Assembly (NCBI GenBank): GCA_027596075.1
Contig: JADGJC010000076.1
Location: 62,001 to 126,000, forward strand
DNA length: 64,000 bases
Direction of reading: 5' to 3'
From: Rhizophlyctis rosea
Lineage: Eukaryota; Chytridiomycota; Chytridiomycetes; Rhizophlyctidales; Rhizophlyctidaceae
In this document: piece by piece, positions 32,970-45,039 of the stretch
How positions within the stretch are numbered: position 1 is the first letter of the stretch
Layout of the letters: each line of letters opens with the position of its first letter
Program-made: the position numbers and the translations under genes
The notes under the pieces: generated by a model
Database searches by the model: none
What the model was told of the DNA's origin: nothing
What the model saw: only the letters and a program-made list of their open reading frames with translations

Positions 32970-34009
32970 CCTTGGTGCAAGTGGCGCAGGAAACGCGTTG
33001 GGTAAAAAGGGTATTGTAGACCCCATGAACACTCTATGCTCGTTCTGGGCCTAAGTTCGTGACCCCGATCGCGCTTCGTGGCGTAATGTCCATTTGAGTG
33101 TTGGTTACTAGGAACATCAAATAGTTCAAAAAACATTGCGGGGTGAGAGAGGAGATGAGATGGACATAAGTAGTGGATGTGGAATATGGAATCACCCCCC
33201 TCAAAGTTCACACAGAAAGTTCTACAGAAGTTCTGATTTCTACGATTCCCCATCGCTGGATCCTCTCATTGTCGAAACTGTCAAGTCCGCAGAGCTCAGG
33301 GAAGGGAGGCTGGGCTGGGGGCTCAGTGTTGGGAGGAGTTGTGGGGCACAGGTTTATTGTACAACAGTAGGGGTTCAGTAAAGTTTTTGGCACTTCCTGT
33401 GTAAATTCGGAGCCCCGGAGTGCGCCAGAACCCACTTGTTGGAGGGGGGGCTCAGTGTTGGGGCTTAGGAACGAGTTGTGGGGTACAGGGGTAGGCACAT
33501 TCAAAATTTTTCTCATTGGGGCCTCGCATGATGGCACACACATCCCATTCCCGGCGTCCTCCTTCATGGTCCACGCAGCTCGGCAATCATCGCTTTCCCC
33601 CTGATCCTGAATTTCCACCTTCAACTCTCTAACCTGGGCCCCTACCTACACTTCCATCTTCACGGCACCTTTGGGACGCATCCTTCGAGCCCAGACAGCC
33701 ATGGGATGAATGCTTTTGCAGTAATTCGGGTCGGTCGGTCGTTCTCGGATGGGTTCGGGAAGGGAGGAGAGTCGAGACGAACCGAGGCGTTGACTTGACC
33801 AAAACCCCTTCCTTCTCGCCCTTCCCCGGGGCCTCATCAACCGACTTTGACCGCATTATTGGTGCTGTTCGTCGTGATCTCCACGAACTTCCCCCTCAAT
33901 CCACCCTGCACCAATCCCCCATCCAGATTCTATAAAACTTCGTCCCCCTTCCTCAATTATCTTTCACCAGCACCCAACTTCCCCCCTCACACTTCCAAAA
34001 ACGCACCTC
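32970..34009. other. Intergenic, promoter of the lectin gene
   Basis: A phrase gggctcagtgttggg...gttgtgggg.acagg occurs twice (about 33320-33360 and 33447-33490). The 33630-33900 region reads poorly on both strands. From 33885 the sequence becomes C/T-rich toward the lectin start, as in many fungal promoters. Confidence 0.4.
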
Positions 34010-34748
34010 ATGAAAATCACATCCATCCTCGGCCTCCTGGCCCTCGCATCGTCCGCCGTCGCCATCGCCTGCCGCACCAGCGGTGACTGCCCGGCTGGTT
34101 CCTGTGTTGGCGGAGTTTGCGGCACCGCTGGAATTTTGGTTAATCCTGGCGGCAGCACGGTCACTCAGTGCAGCATTTGCTCTACGTATCCCAGCCAATC
34201 GCTCCAAAGAGGGGGTGCGTTTTTTTGGGCCAAATCAGTGTGCCTTTTTTTGTCTTTCTTTCCTTCTTTTTGAATGCGGGAGAGGAGGGGCGAGTACATA
34301 AGATCTTTGAAAAACGGATTCCCATGACTAATTTTGAAAAAACTTTCTGATTTTTCCTTCAATGTTTTTTTTTTCAGAGAGCCTGGTGGACAACTCCGCC
34401 GCCGCACAGTACAGCGCACGCTACCAGCTCATCAACAATGCAGGCCAGATCATGATCCTCCAATCCGACGAGAACCTCGTTGTCTACAACCCTGGCTACA
34501 AGTCCGTCGTTTGGGCGTCCAACACCGGTCTCGGATCCACTACAAAGCCCGCCGGCAGCCATGGCACCCTCCTCATGCAGACCGACGGGAACCTCGTCCT
34601 TTACCGCTCCTTTGACTCGGGAGCCAAACCCGTCTCCAGGTGGAACACTGGCACTAGAAGCAGTGGAGTCAATTGCCTTTATTTTGATGATTTTGGTACC
34701 ATCAACGTTCTTGACTACCGTTGCGGAGTTGTGTGGCGTTCAAAATAG
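34010..34748 (+). CDS. Secreted bulb-type (mannose-binding) lectin
   Basis: Two exons (34010-34214, 34378-34748) give 191 residues. A signal peptide (MKITSILGLLALASSAVAIA) is followed by a short Cys-rich segment (CRTSGDCPAGSCVGGVCG) and then a B-lectin domain beginning SQSLQRGESLV across the intron. Two copies of the mannose-site signature QxDxNxVxY are exact: LQSDENLVVY and MQTDGNLVLY; the third site is degenerate (YFDDFGTINVLDY). The fold is a beta-prism that binds mannose. The Cys-rich part between signal peptide and lectin looks like a separate small disulfide module. The role may be adhesion, self cell-wall binding, or defence against consumers; the sequence does not decide. Confidence 0.88.
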
Positions 34749-36029
34749 ATTGATCTTTCAGGAAATGGGCTGTTTGAAGAATGGGGGCAGGAGGGAGGAC
34801 GGGGTCAATAGATGGAATTTAGTGGATATTGGAGGTTAGAGGGGGTTTTCTTTCTTAGTTGGCTGGTAGATCTGTTTTGGGAAACTTTTAAAGACTTTTT
34901 CTTTTGTTAGTTCGCTGGTCGATCTGCCAAAAAGCCACCCCAAACGGTTCTATAAATACAAATGAAATGGAATCCAATTTTTCCGCTTTGCCTCATGTAA
35001 ATCATTGGATCCTCCCACACGTTATTCTTGTGCACGAGCTCAATTACTTATTGTACGTTGCACTAGCTGTGGTGTATATTAGGGGTGACATAGCACAGGG
35101 GCAGGTGACCCTTCTTAGTGGTTCCTCCAGGGCAAGGGCAACCATGATACCTACCTCACCTTCTAGTGCGATCTGCAAAGCTCACAATGTTGTTGACCGT
35201 TAATGACGGTTTGGAGGCAGGAAAGGAACATCCACTTGAACCACTGCAACTATTTGCCGGCCTTGTAGGTGGGACATTCGACCTCAAATACGGTGGGCAA
35301 GACACCTAGTGTGATGAGCTTTTCCTCTCTCGCTCTTTGGCATGCCAGCCCTTTCGAGTACTTCTCCTCATTGGGAATTTTGTAGGGTGATGTACATACT
35401 GGGACATGTGATGGCGGATGAAGGTGCCGATGTCCGATTGAGGAATGGGCTGCCTGGGGCCTGGAAGTAACCAACTCATGTCATCAAGCCTCGGCACATG
35501 TTGGCATACTTCTCATGGAACGCAAAGGCCTTTTGAGTTGGAAATCCCGTCACAAGACAGATGAAGGTGAGTCAGATGAACAACCTCAATCCACCATCAC
35601 GTTGGCATTTGGCGAAATTTTGCCCGAGGGGTGTTCCTCTTTGGTAATTCATGGTCAACTGGGCCGAATAATGTAATGGTGAAGGGAGGGGAATCAGAAT
35701 CGCGCCGGCTGAAGGGATGACAATGATTATTTGGGCCATGGGTGGAGGGATTAGTGAGACCCATGTCACACCACCAGAGGGGTTCCGGTTAACAAGATGT
35801 TGATCCATAATGAGTACAGCACGAAAATGCCAAAAGCATGATCCATGTGAATTCCACGACTGGTCAATCTTGCTTGGGGCCAACTGGGGATTACATTTGC
35901 TGCATTGACTCAATGGTCACTCACGCCCTCGGCTCCGTAGTTCCTGAAGATATTAAAGTTGAGCGTTCGGTTCCTACAAGAGAAGTTTCGATGTCTTGAT
36001 TCGACATACCTAGCGGGGTATGTTTCGAG
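34749..36029. other. Intergenic between the lectin and the TIR-NACHT-WD40 gene
   Basis: No recognisable product. Both flanking genes end here (convergent), so it is 3' flanking sequence for both. A few frames up to 113 codons lack an ATG or protein-like composition. Confidence 0.4.
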
Positions 36030-39000
36030 TTATTGGTTGCCGAGCCATCCCTTGATGAAAGTGACTGTCCCCGCGGGACTGAATATTGCGATGACGTCGT
36101 TGTTGGTGATAAATTTGCCGCGATTGGCTGTCGGGCACCATCCCACTAGTCGCTCCATTGGCGCGTCTTCCCCACTTTCCGATTTGGACTGCTGCAGATC
36201 CGGATCCGCCGCCAACCGCACCCATCCATCATCGCCCACCTCACCAAACTGGCATGGGAACCCAGCCGTGCAGCCATGATCCAGCTTAGAAACATCCACC
36301 CCACCCTTTGACTCAATGATTGTGCCGTCATTCGTTGTGATTTCGGTGGAACATATCCACTCGCCTAACCAAGTGGAGTGGAGTTCCACCCTGTCATCCA
36401 TGGACATGTTGGAGTTATCCTCATTGGCCGTGTAGTGTAATTCCCAATGTCCCAACTTGGTCGTGCGCTTCATGTTTCCATGAAGTGAAAAGGATGCCGT
36501 GGTAATCACTTTCCCTGTGATACAGGTTCCGTCGTCGCTGATGCCATCAATTCCCACAAACGACTTGGACTTCCAATCAATCGTCCCGATCCGCAGTCCG
36601 TCCTGCATGTCCCATACCTCCAGCTTGTCTTCCTGCACGAGGGTGACAAGGCGCCTTACATTGCCGCTGATGATCGCTCGCTTCTGGAACTCTGACAAGT
36701 TATGCCGCCTTTTCAACATATCCAAAGACGCGCCCGTCATGAGCAAAACTTGAATCCCACCATCCTGCACAGCTACTCGCGTTCCGTCCCCAGAAATACA
36801 TAGCTGGACATCCTCCCACCCTTTGAAAACTTTTCGAAAGTCATTTCTTCCCCAGCGTTGTACAGTATCATCCCAAACTTCCGTGATTTTGTCCGTCACC
36901 CATTGACCGTCACTTCTGATGCTCCAGGCGTGACGAACGGAGGAGGAGATCTCAACTGACTTTGTCAATACCCCGGTTGCGATATCCCACACCTGTATCA
37001 CTCCGTTTCTCCCCCCACGGTGCTCATATTGGTGTATGGCCACCGACGTTCCGTCGCTCTTAAGAACACATACTGACTTCCTGTACTCTTCGGAGAGAGC
37101 GGGGAACCGGCTGAGAACGGTCCCGTTGATAGCGTCCCATACTGAGAAAGTTCCCGTTCGGCCACGAGTCCTGGCTCCAATCCGCGTGCCGTCGACATTG
37201 AAAGTTACCGAATAACAACCGGGAATATTGCAGCTGAAGGTCCTCACCAAAACTCCCTCCCTCACAGCCCACAAATGCACACCTCCGAAAAAGTCCTCAA
37301 AAATCGGTTTGTTGGCAAGCTCGTCGGGATCAATGTCCTTGGACCCAGAGAGGATGTACTTTCCGTCGTTGCTAATCGCGACACAACTGACTTGAGACAT
37401 TTCCTTAGAGTGTTTGAATGTTTTGATCAATGCTCCGGTGGTCACATCCCATAATTTGACCACCATGCCCTCCCCGGTCACAATCCGATGGCCATCATTG
37501 CTGAGAGCCATGCACTTCGTAGAAGTGTCGAATGTTCTGATTAAATGAGACCACGTCGCTTCCCCTCCCCGCAATACGGTGAGCAAAGCAAGATCTTTGT
37601 GCCGTGCGCGATAAGTGCGATAAAGTTCCGTCTCGGTAGGGCAGAAGGGGAGAGCTGAATGTCGAACAAGCGCTGCGCTCGCGGTTATGGGGGTGTGGAA
37701 ATTTTGGAGGAATCGCAGGGCGTCATTCATGATGTTCAATAATCTCTATAAGCAATGCATTAGCGGAAGCTCTGAGGCCCGGATGGTTATCTCATACGTA
37801 CAAGATCAACATGATGGTCATACAACCATGGCTGAAGCTCAACCAACTTTGACACTGCATATTCCACTTTGCCAATGACGCTGAGAACTTCGAACCAATC
37901 AAGCAACTTTGTCAGTGCAAATTCGGTCAACGACGAAATCACGTTCTCTGTGCTGATGGTTCCCGCCAAGATGTGATCGATCCAGTAAGTTGCTGCATAC
38001 AGTACGTGGGCAGGAATGTTCGACTGAACTCGTCGCGCTAGATCTGGATAATCCCAATTGCACCGGAGATAGTGAATGTCACACATGTTGGGTTGGAGCA
38101 AGGTGTTCAAGGACTTTAGGCACTTCAGAGCCATTGAAGGGTGGCAAGCGGCTGGTCGCACGAGTATTGCGGCATCCTTGCACAGATTTGGATTTGTGAG
38201 ATAGTCTGAACACAATGGTGAGTCAACTGAATGGGTCAAGCTGAATCCACAACCCAAGACGCACCTGTCAGCGACTTGTGTCGGACATCGACCAGCTTAT
38301 CGGTTTTGATTATGCCGGACAAACTGTGCAGAGCGTTGCGTACGTCACGTTCCGATAAATCCAGTAATGCACTGATTGCACTCAGGCTTAAAGGCTCCTG
38401 GCTGATGACAATCGTCGGAACGATTTCGCAAAGGGGAGGATGTTTGTCGTATGCACTGCGGAGCGCCCCTTCGTAAAGTCCCTCTACGGTAGACGGCAAG
38501 TCCTCTATGGTTCCCCGGATATCCACGATATCGGATCGATGTAGATACGCCGTGGCCGCGGAAAGCCAAACGAAAATGCCCCCACTTTTCTGCACCACGA
38601 TGCCAACAATATCGTCTACTTCCTGGGGTTTTAATTGGAGGCTGGGGTCAAGCTCTGTCAAAACACGTTTTGCAGTTGTGGCAAGATCATGAATATTGTC
38701 CTTTTCGCTCGGATCCAGTAGTTTGAATGGCTTCAAAAGCTTGAACGCATCGACAATGTCCTCTTCCAGCCGACTGGTGACGAAAAGCTTTACAAATGAT
38801 GGCAGTTTAGCGCATTCAGTTCCAAGGACGTTGAGGATACCTCCACGCGCCCCCTTATCCCCACATTCTGAATGAACAAAGAGATAAGTGGGATGTGCAC
38901 GAATGATGTTCATGTTTAATGCTGAGACCCACCATCCAATGCATCCACAACGAGCACCACCTTCCTTGCTGTGTCGCCCAACACGCTCAGCGGTTGCCGG

Positions 39001-40929
39001 ATCAATCCCTCGAATTGCTTCGGTATGGACTTGGTTGTGATGTCAGCCTCTTTCGCGAGAAGTTTGTCAATCTGCAATGCGATTTCGTCATCCCATTTTG
39101 CCAAGCCATATGCAATCGAGTGGATCAAGTTCTGGGAAAAAAGTGTTCATCAAAATGGTCAACGATTCAAGATCGACATTTTTTTTCCAAATCCGAACCT
39201 TGGCATCTCTTCGCTGGACATCGTCATGTTTACAGAAGAAGGCAGTGCCGAGATGCAAGTCTCCCTGGAGTTGGTCGGCCACCATTTCCGCATCACAGAC
39301 TTCCCAACTCCCGGGCCCCCCTTGAGCCAAAAGACTGGCGAATCATCGGAGTGTAACTACTCGGCGATCTCGGCTGAAAGCCATTCCCGCGTCCCCTCCT
39401 GACGAGCTTGCCGAAGTCGTTTTCTTTCACTTTCGAAATCCAAGGGTTTCAGAGCAGCGTGGATCCTGGCCGTGGCCGCACTAATTGCCAACGTGTCATT
39501 TTCCGTGCGCACTGTCTTGCGCTGAGCATCTCGAATCGCTTTTGCATATGTTTCGCATGCATCCCTGGCAATTCTAAAAACAACCAAATGCAAGGCAAAG
39601 GAAGATCAGACAGCAATACTTTTGATAAGCATCAATTTCCCTCACACACATTGAAAAGTCTTCGGGATCGCGCTTCAGCCCTTGAAGCTTTAATAGTGTC
39701 AACACCAAACTTCGGATGGTATACCGTCGCGGACTTGCGGGATGTTTGTGTTTTTCATCGGGAAATTGTATACACGATGAATCAAAATCTTCAAAAAAAC
39801 TTCGCCGAATTTGCACTATGTCGCCATCGATGTATTTGAAGGTCTTTTTGTGACCAACCCATACGGGCAGAATGTACGCCTCACGCTTACGCAATTTCTC
39901 TAGAGCTAGCTCCCACTGTCAGGGGATAGCCTTAAATTGAGTGGAGTGCACATCTTGCAGAATCAGCTCTTCCTAAATGTTGCTCACCTCGAGGAGCATG
40001 TTATCTGCTTCTTGATCCGCTTTTTTCACACGCTCAAGCGCATTCACGGAACAGAGAATCACAATTACTTTCGAACGAAGTAAGCCTGGAAGAAAGCCGT
40101 CTTGCCATGGTTCACCAGGAACCAAACATTCTCTGAAATCGGACCATGAGTTGCGAACATCAAGCCCATTGCTTACGAAACATTGAAGCATGGGTCTTGT
40201 CCACTCACTGGTCAACAAAGCAGTGCAGAGGAGTAGTTTCCTGGCCTTTCTTGCTCTTGCAAAGTTTGAGCCCCACTTTGACCGCGAGGTTTTCATCAGT
40301 AGCAACTCGATAGCTGTAAGCCCTTGTTAGATTGCGCTTTATTGTTGGGGCCGTGGGTATCTAATGATGCGCCTTGCCTTACAAAAAACACATGTTCGTC
40401 AAATCCATCTTGACACTCCCACCCAGCAATCCGTTTGATGGAATGAACGACATGAGAATCTTTGTCACCGGGACGAAGAGCGTTGGAAACTGGAACCTGT
40501 GCTGGAGACATCGGTTGTGAAGGGGGCGGTGTGACCGGAGCTTTGGGCGGATCTTTCAATGATGTTATTTCGATGATACCAGTTTCGCAAACTTTGTTTT
40601 TTGAGATAGGATGAGAGTTATCACCTACCTATCTGCTGAAGTTTAATGTGAAACTGGGTGCGGCCTTGTGAGACGTGTCGGTGGAAAGCCCTCGCAATTC
40701 CAACGAAGAGTTCAACTCCTCCATCGTCCGTGTAAAATATGTTTATTCCCTGATCATCAGACAAGCCAAACTCTTCGCGGATCTGCATGCCGCCATCAAC
40801 ATGCGTATTGCGAGTCCTTGCATGATGAACACTCACATCGGCCTTGATGGAGAGGATATCTACATCCTCGGAAATCTCGATTGCCACTTTATGCTCTCCA
40901 AATTCAACGTAGACCTTCCGGCTTCCCAT
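36030..40929 (-). pseudogene. TIR-NACHT-WD40 STAND receptor gene, disrupted
   Basis: Ten exons are traceable: 40929-40837, 40782-40629, 40552-40383, 40313-40209, 40132-39988, 39915-39620, 39573-39199, 39131-38933, 38867-38265, 38226-37802 and the WD40 exon 37745-36030. Order: a ubiquitin-fold or PB1-like start (KVYVEFGEHKVAIEI, EEFGLSDDQ); a TIR-type domain (DGFDEHVFF, YRVATDENLAVKV, CLVPGEPWQDGF, RSKVIVILCS, LLEWELALEKL); a helical linker; NACHT with Walker A GGPGVGKS and Walker B VVLVVDALDECG; about nine WD40-like repeats. These are signal-sensing oligomerising ATPases of the fungal NLR type. Lesions: TAG at 39357-39359 where family members have Trp, one base missing just after the Walker A (near 39290), and one T too many for phase at 40383-40388. 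No intact product is predicted. Confidence 0.8.
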
Positions 40930-41537
40930 TTGACACACTGAGGCATGTGAGATACAAGTTTGACAATGTAGAAGATTTCACGAAGGAAATAGAAGGGTAG
41001 AGGGTGTAGTTGATACGGTTTGTTGGAGGCGAAGATTGTTGGAGAAAGCAGTGCTTCCTTTAGCGGCAAGGATGGTTCCTGTTGAGGCTCAATGGGCTCC
41101 GTGTTTGACGTGTGCGACGAAGTGAATCACAAGACATAGACTCACCACATTGTTTTGTGTTACGGTTTTACACAACGTCGGGACTGGTGGCACAGCCTTC
41201 GGGCCTGGCGGCACAGAGATGTGCATTTTCAGCTTGCCACCGCGCATCTGCCCCAGTGCGGAAACATATGTATGGATTCGATGACCAACTTCAATACGGA
41301 TGCTGACCATTTGCAAAGAAAGGCTACGCCACAGTACTTTGCGCAAGGGGCGCACATTAATCCCAAACCAAAATCTGGCCTGTATTTGCAATTGAAGTGG
41401 GCAATGCATAGTCGTAGTTATGCCTTATGATACAAAATAAGCAAATGACCCATCGTGTTGAACTGCAACCTTTTGATCCTCTACTATGAAAAGGAAGATC
41501 TATTCTAAATTCTTTCGAAACATGCGTCCATCGGGCC
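40930..41537. other. Upstream region of the TIR-NACHT-WD40 gene
   Basis: Promoter of the preceding minus-strand gene and 3' flank of the next family copy. No gene seen. Confidence 0.4.
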
Positions 41538-43777
41538 TCAGTCACCATCATAAGTATCCAAAAAGATTATGTTTACCATCTCCCCATTTATCCCCAACAA
41601 CTCCAGATCCGCCTCCTGTACCCCTTCAACTTTATCTTCTTCCAGATCTTTATACCACCCGCAGTATCGAGATATTCGCCAGGTTATGTTCCACCCTTTC
41701 GCTGACGTGATAAATGTCAATTGTCCTGGTACATGCTGGGTTCCTCGTCGTCCGATGTAGACAGCTTACCTTCTTCGTTCCACCCACTGCGCTCCATCCG
41801 TACCTTCCCATAACAATACCAATCCAAGGCAAAGTATCCCCACCCATCATGCTTGATCTCCAGAAACGCGTCTTCACGTTTGTAAGCACCGGCACACTTG
41901 TCGGTGAACTTTTTCAGGCGGTATTTGCCGATGTATGACTCGAATCTGCGGGCAAGATTGGGGTTGACCTCGATTGTTGCATCTGGTTCCTCGTCGTCCG
42001 AATCGGAAGTGGGCTCATCTATATCCTTTTACTCGTCGTCTGAATCCAACGTAGACTTATATATATCCTTTTCCGTGAGATCGAGGTTTAGCCAACGGGA
42101 TCGGCGGTCTGGACCATAGTTCCACCCAGGCAGAGACAAGAAAGGGGATGCGATATTGTCGTTGTGAACATCGCTATTGGTGACGTTTTTTGCTGTTGGG
42201 GATGGAACGGATGTGGCCGCTGTTGTTGTTGTTATTCTTTCTGGCCGTTGACTATCTTCAGTCTTAACTGGAAGCAAGTTCGGTGGTTGGGATGGGAGCT
42301 TCATCGCCTCTAGCTTGACAATAGCGGGTTCTGGAGTTGTTTTTGGAGGAAGGTCTTTGTGAGTACTAGAACCAACTATTTCCCTTCCAGTGGTCGTGAT
42401 CGAGTGGATCAGTTCTTGGCTAAACGTCCTATCTGGTGCGGAACCGGGATGGCGAGCAGGAAGAGCGGGAAGAGCCGTATTCATGCCCGGATTGAGGGTC
42501 TCCGGGCCAGTGGCGGCATTGGCAACTATTTCCGCTTCAACGGTTTTGACCAGATGCGATTGACCGTTGCTGGGCCGCAGATGCGGGTTTAGAAATGTCG
42601 TCGGCGGGGGTTGGAAGGACGGACGAGGCATAGAGAGTTCGGAAGATGATGGGGTTCCTGAGGAGGCAGAGGAGGCAGGGTGGGATGCACCGGTCTGATG
42701 CCCATATAACAACCGCTCAGTGGCTTCTGTTGATTTCAAGCCAGCGCATTGCTGCTTCTCGAGAAGCTTTCTCAGGTGCTTTTCAGGCCACTGCACATTG
42801 GTATTGGTCAGTAAGTGTCCAGTTGTTTGCATGGAATTCCAAGCTGCTCAGCAAAACATCAGTTGCTCATCGAATAGTCACGGATAATTTCTGGATGCCC
42901 CACTCACCATCTGCATGCAAATCAAAAGTCTTACTGCCCACCTCCACCCGCAATTCAAGTCTCATCTCTCTTGTACGCATCCGTTCCAAACCGTCCAGAT
43001 CACTTATAATGTCGGACAAGTTCAACCACACAAAGCGGATGAGGTTGGTCTTCGAACGCTTCGGCGTGGGCATGTACCTCACACCCACACTCCGCGACAA
43101 CGTGTCAGCAAGGGACTTCAACAACAGCACACTGTCTTTTGTTGTTTTCGATCGATTTTGAACCTCAAAATCGATGAAGGGAGAATGGGGGGACGGATCA
43201 TATCTGTGGATCAGTTTGCTCAATTTCCGGACCAAAAGCGGTAAAAAATAATGGCTGATAGATACTTACTCCACCTTCTTGGAGAACTCAAGCAAGTTGG
43301 GTAGGCTTTTGCCCCATTCACTTTTGGTGGAACACCGATGAGAACCCTTCGTATCTGATTCCGCACAGTATCCGCAGCACATTCTCTGAGTATGTGTAGT
43401 GTGATGGTTGGGGCGTGAATGTTGGTCAACTGGTGCTACATAGCTTGTGGAAGATGTGGTTGTTGCACCGGGAAGGGGTAGGGTCTGTGCTGCAATGAGG
43501 ATTGGTAGGGTCGGGAAGTTTGGGCACGTGCCGTTGTTCTGAGGCACTGGCAGAAGGTAGTGAAGGTCCACCAGGTGGAGCGTCCGGCCGTAAAGTTGCG
43601 GCCAGAACCTCAGCAAGAATCGAGGAAAGGGCACTTTGGTCTTCCAATACAGTTTTAAGACGTTTGACGACCTGGGGAATATGTGAGCCTTACGACTATG
43701 TTGCTTGCAAGTTATTTACATACCTGTTCAGAATCTTCTCCCTCCAGCAGCCTTTTGACGTTTGCCTTGCTTGCTAT
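41538..43777 (-). pseudogene. Tandem family copy A: unknown beta-rich domain protein, disrupted
   Basis: Exons: 43777-43724 (leader, ASKANVKRLLEGEDSEQ), 43671-about 43264 (VVKRLKTVLEDQ...), about 43230-42908, 42843-41770 and 41725-41538. The C-terminal domain reads GKYRLKKF, DAFLEIKHDGWGYFALDWYC, YGKVRM, then KGWNITWRISRYCGWYK. The leader's first codon is ATA where a related exon has ATG. The second exon changes frame part-way. In the large exon a TAA at 42029-42031 replaces the GAA that starts the first of two 14-residue units (EKDIYKSTLDSDDE / -KDIDEPTSDSDDE); the frame continues beyond it. A central region (SLADTLSRSVGVRYM) is unique to this copy. I do not recognise the domain. Confidence 0.6.
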
Positions 43778-44310
43778 CGCGAGAGCGTGAAAGGACAGCA
43801 GTCGAGATGCTGGTCCGTCCGTCCACCACCTTCACCACGAGGAGTGCGATGCGTCAGGGAAGGAGGGCAAAGCTCAAGAAGGTGAGAGCTTCCAGGGGGT
43901 TTGTACGCCAGATCATATTGTCTGGATTTCCGGACGAACATCGTTACGTAAGCTGCACAGCGATCTTCCCCAGGATTTACCGCAGACCATTTAACCAAAT
44001 ACTTTTGAGAGTGTACACGGGTAGCAAAAGGGGGATGTGTGCATGAAGCATCTTCAATAGGAATGGTCTTGCCGAGGAGTGGCTGTAGGCTTCGATGACG
44101 TGTTTTATGTCCGATTTTGGAGCCTGACGAGAATCATGCCAGTGCACACGAAATAGTTTTAACCACGAGGAACACATGTACCATCGTACATGGACACAAC
44201 GGACACACTAAGGCTGAGATCAAGGAAATCTCATTCATACAGAGACAAGAAGTACGGCAACAAAGCCACGAGGTGGAAGACCGAAGCAAGGATACAGCGC
44301 CCAACTCTGC

Positions 44311-45039
44311 TTATACCCTTTCGTAAAGGGCACAGCGCGGTCCAACTTGATCATCAAAAAAATCGAAGTCGAACCACATAACCAATTTTTGTCCTCGGTC
44401 ACCCAACAGGCTCAACACAACATGCCTGTCCTCAAGTTCCTCATCTTCCGAATCATGATCTTCATATTCGTACCACTCACAATCTCCCGATAGACGCCAA
44501 GTTGCATGCCATCCCTTCTCTAGAAATATCAGGTTTTGAAATAAGTCACAGTCTGTAGCTGCGGACCTCACGCCAGATAACCAATCAACTACATATATTT
44601 TACATACCTGCTTCATCAAATCGATCAAACGATTGCACCTTCCCAGAACAGAAGTAATAGACATCAAATGTACCCTTGCCGTCCTTGCCGATTTCGAGGA
44701 ATTTGTCCTCCTCGTCATCTTCTTCGGCTTCATGGTTGCCTTCAAAATTTATATACCTTATCAAGCGGTACTTCCCATAATATGACTCCTTCCTCCGTGC
44801 CCGCTCGGGATTCAGTTCCATGGTTGGGGCCGGAGTTTGGTATGGGGAAAGCTCATCTGAATCGTCATCAGTCTATCGCATATGATGTTGTTACCCAACG
44901 GCGTGCACAATGATGAATTTGCGAAACTGACAGGCGCGTCATTGTTGTCAGGATGAAGCCTGGCGGTCAAAACCTGAGCAAGAATGGGGCCAAGAGGATC
45001 GTCATGGTCGTTTAGGATAGCTTTAAGACGTTTGACGAC
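44311..45039 (-). pseudogene. Tandem family copy B, frameshifted
   Basis: Second-exon start at 45039 after an acceptor (attcag): VVKRLKAILNDHDDPLGPIL. The frame then changes near 44870; the acidic linker DDDSDELSPYQTP and MELNPERARRKESYYGKYRL are in another frame. After an intron (about 44607-44524) the last exon reads EKGWHATWRLSGDCEWYEYE and ends GPRCALYERV at TAA 44311. No leader exon was found. The C-terminal domain is the best preserved of the three copies: FLEIGKDGKGTFDVYYFCSG then KVQSFDRFDEAG. Function unknown. Confidence 0.6.
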
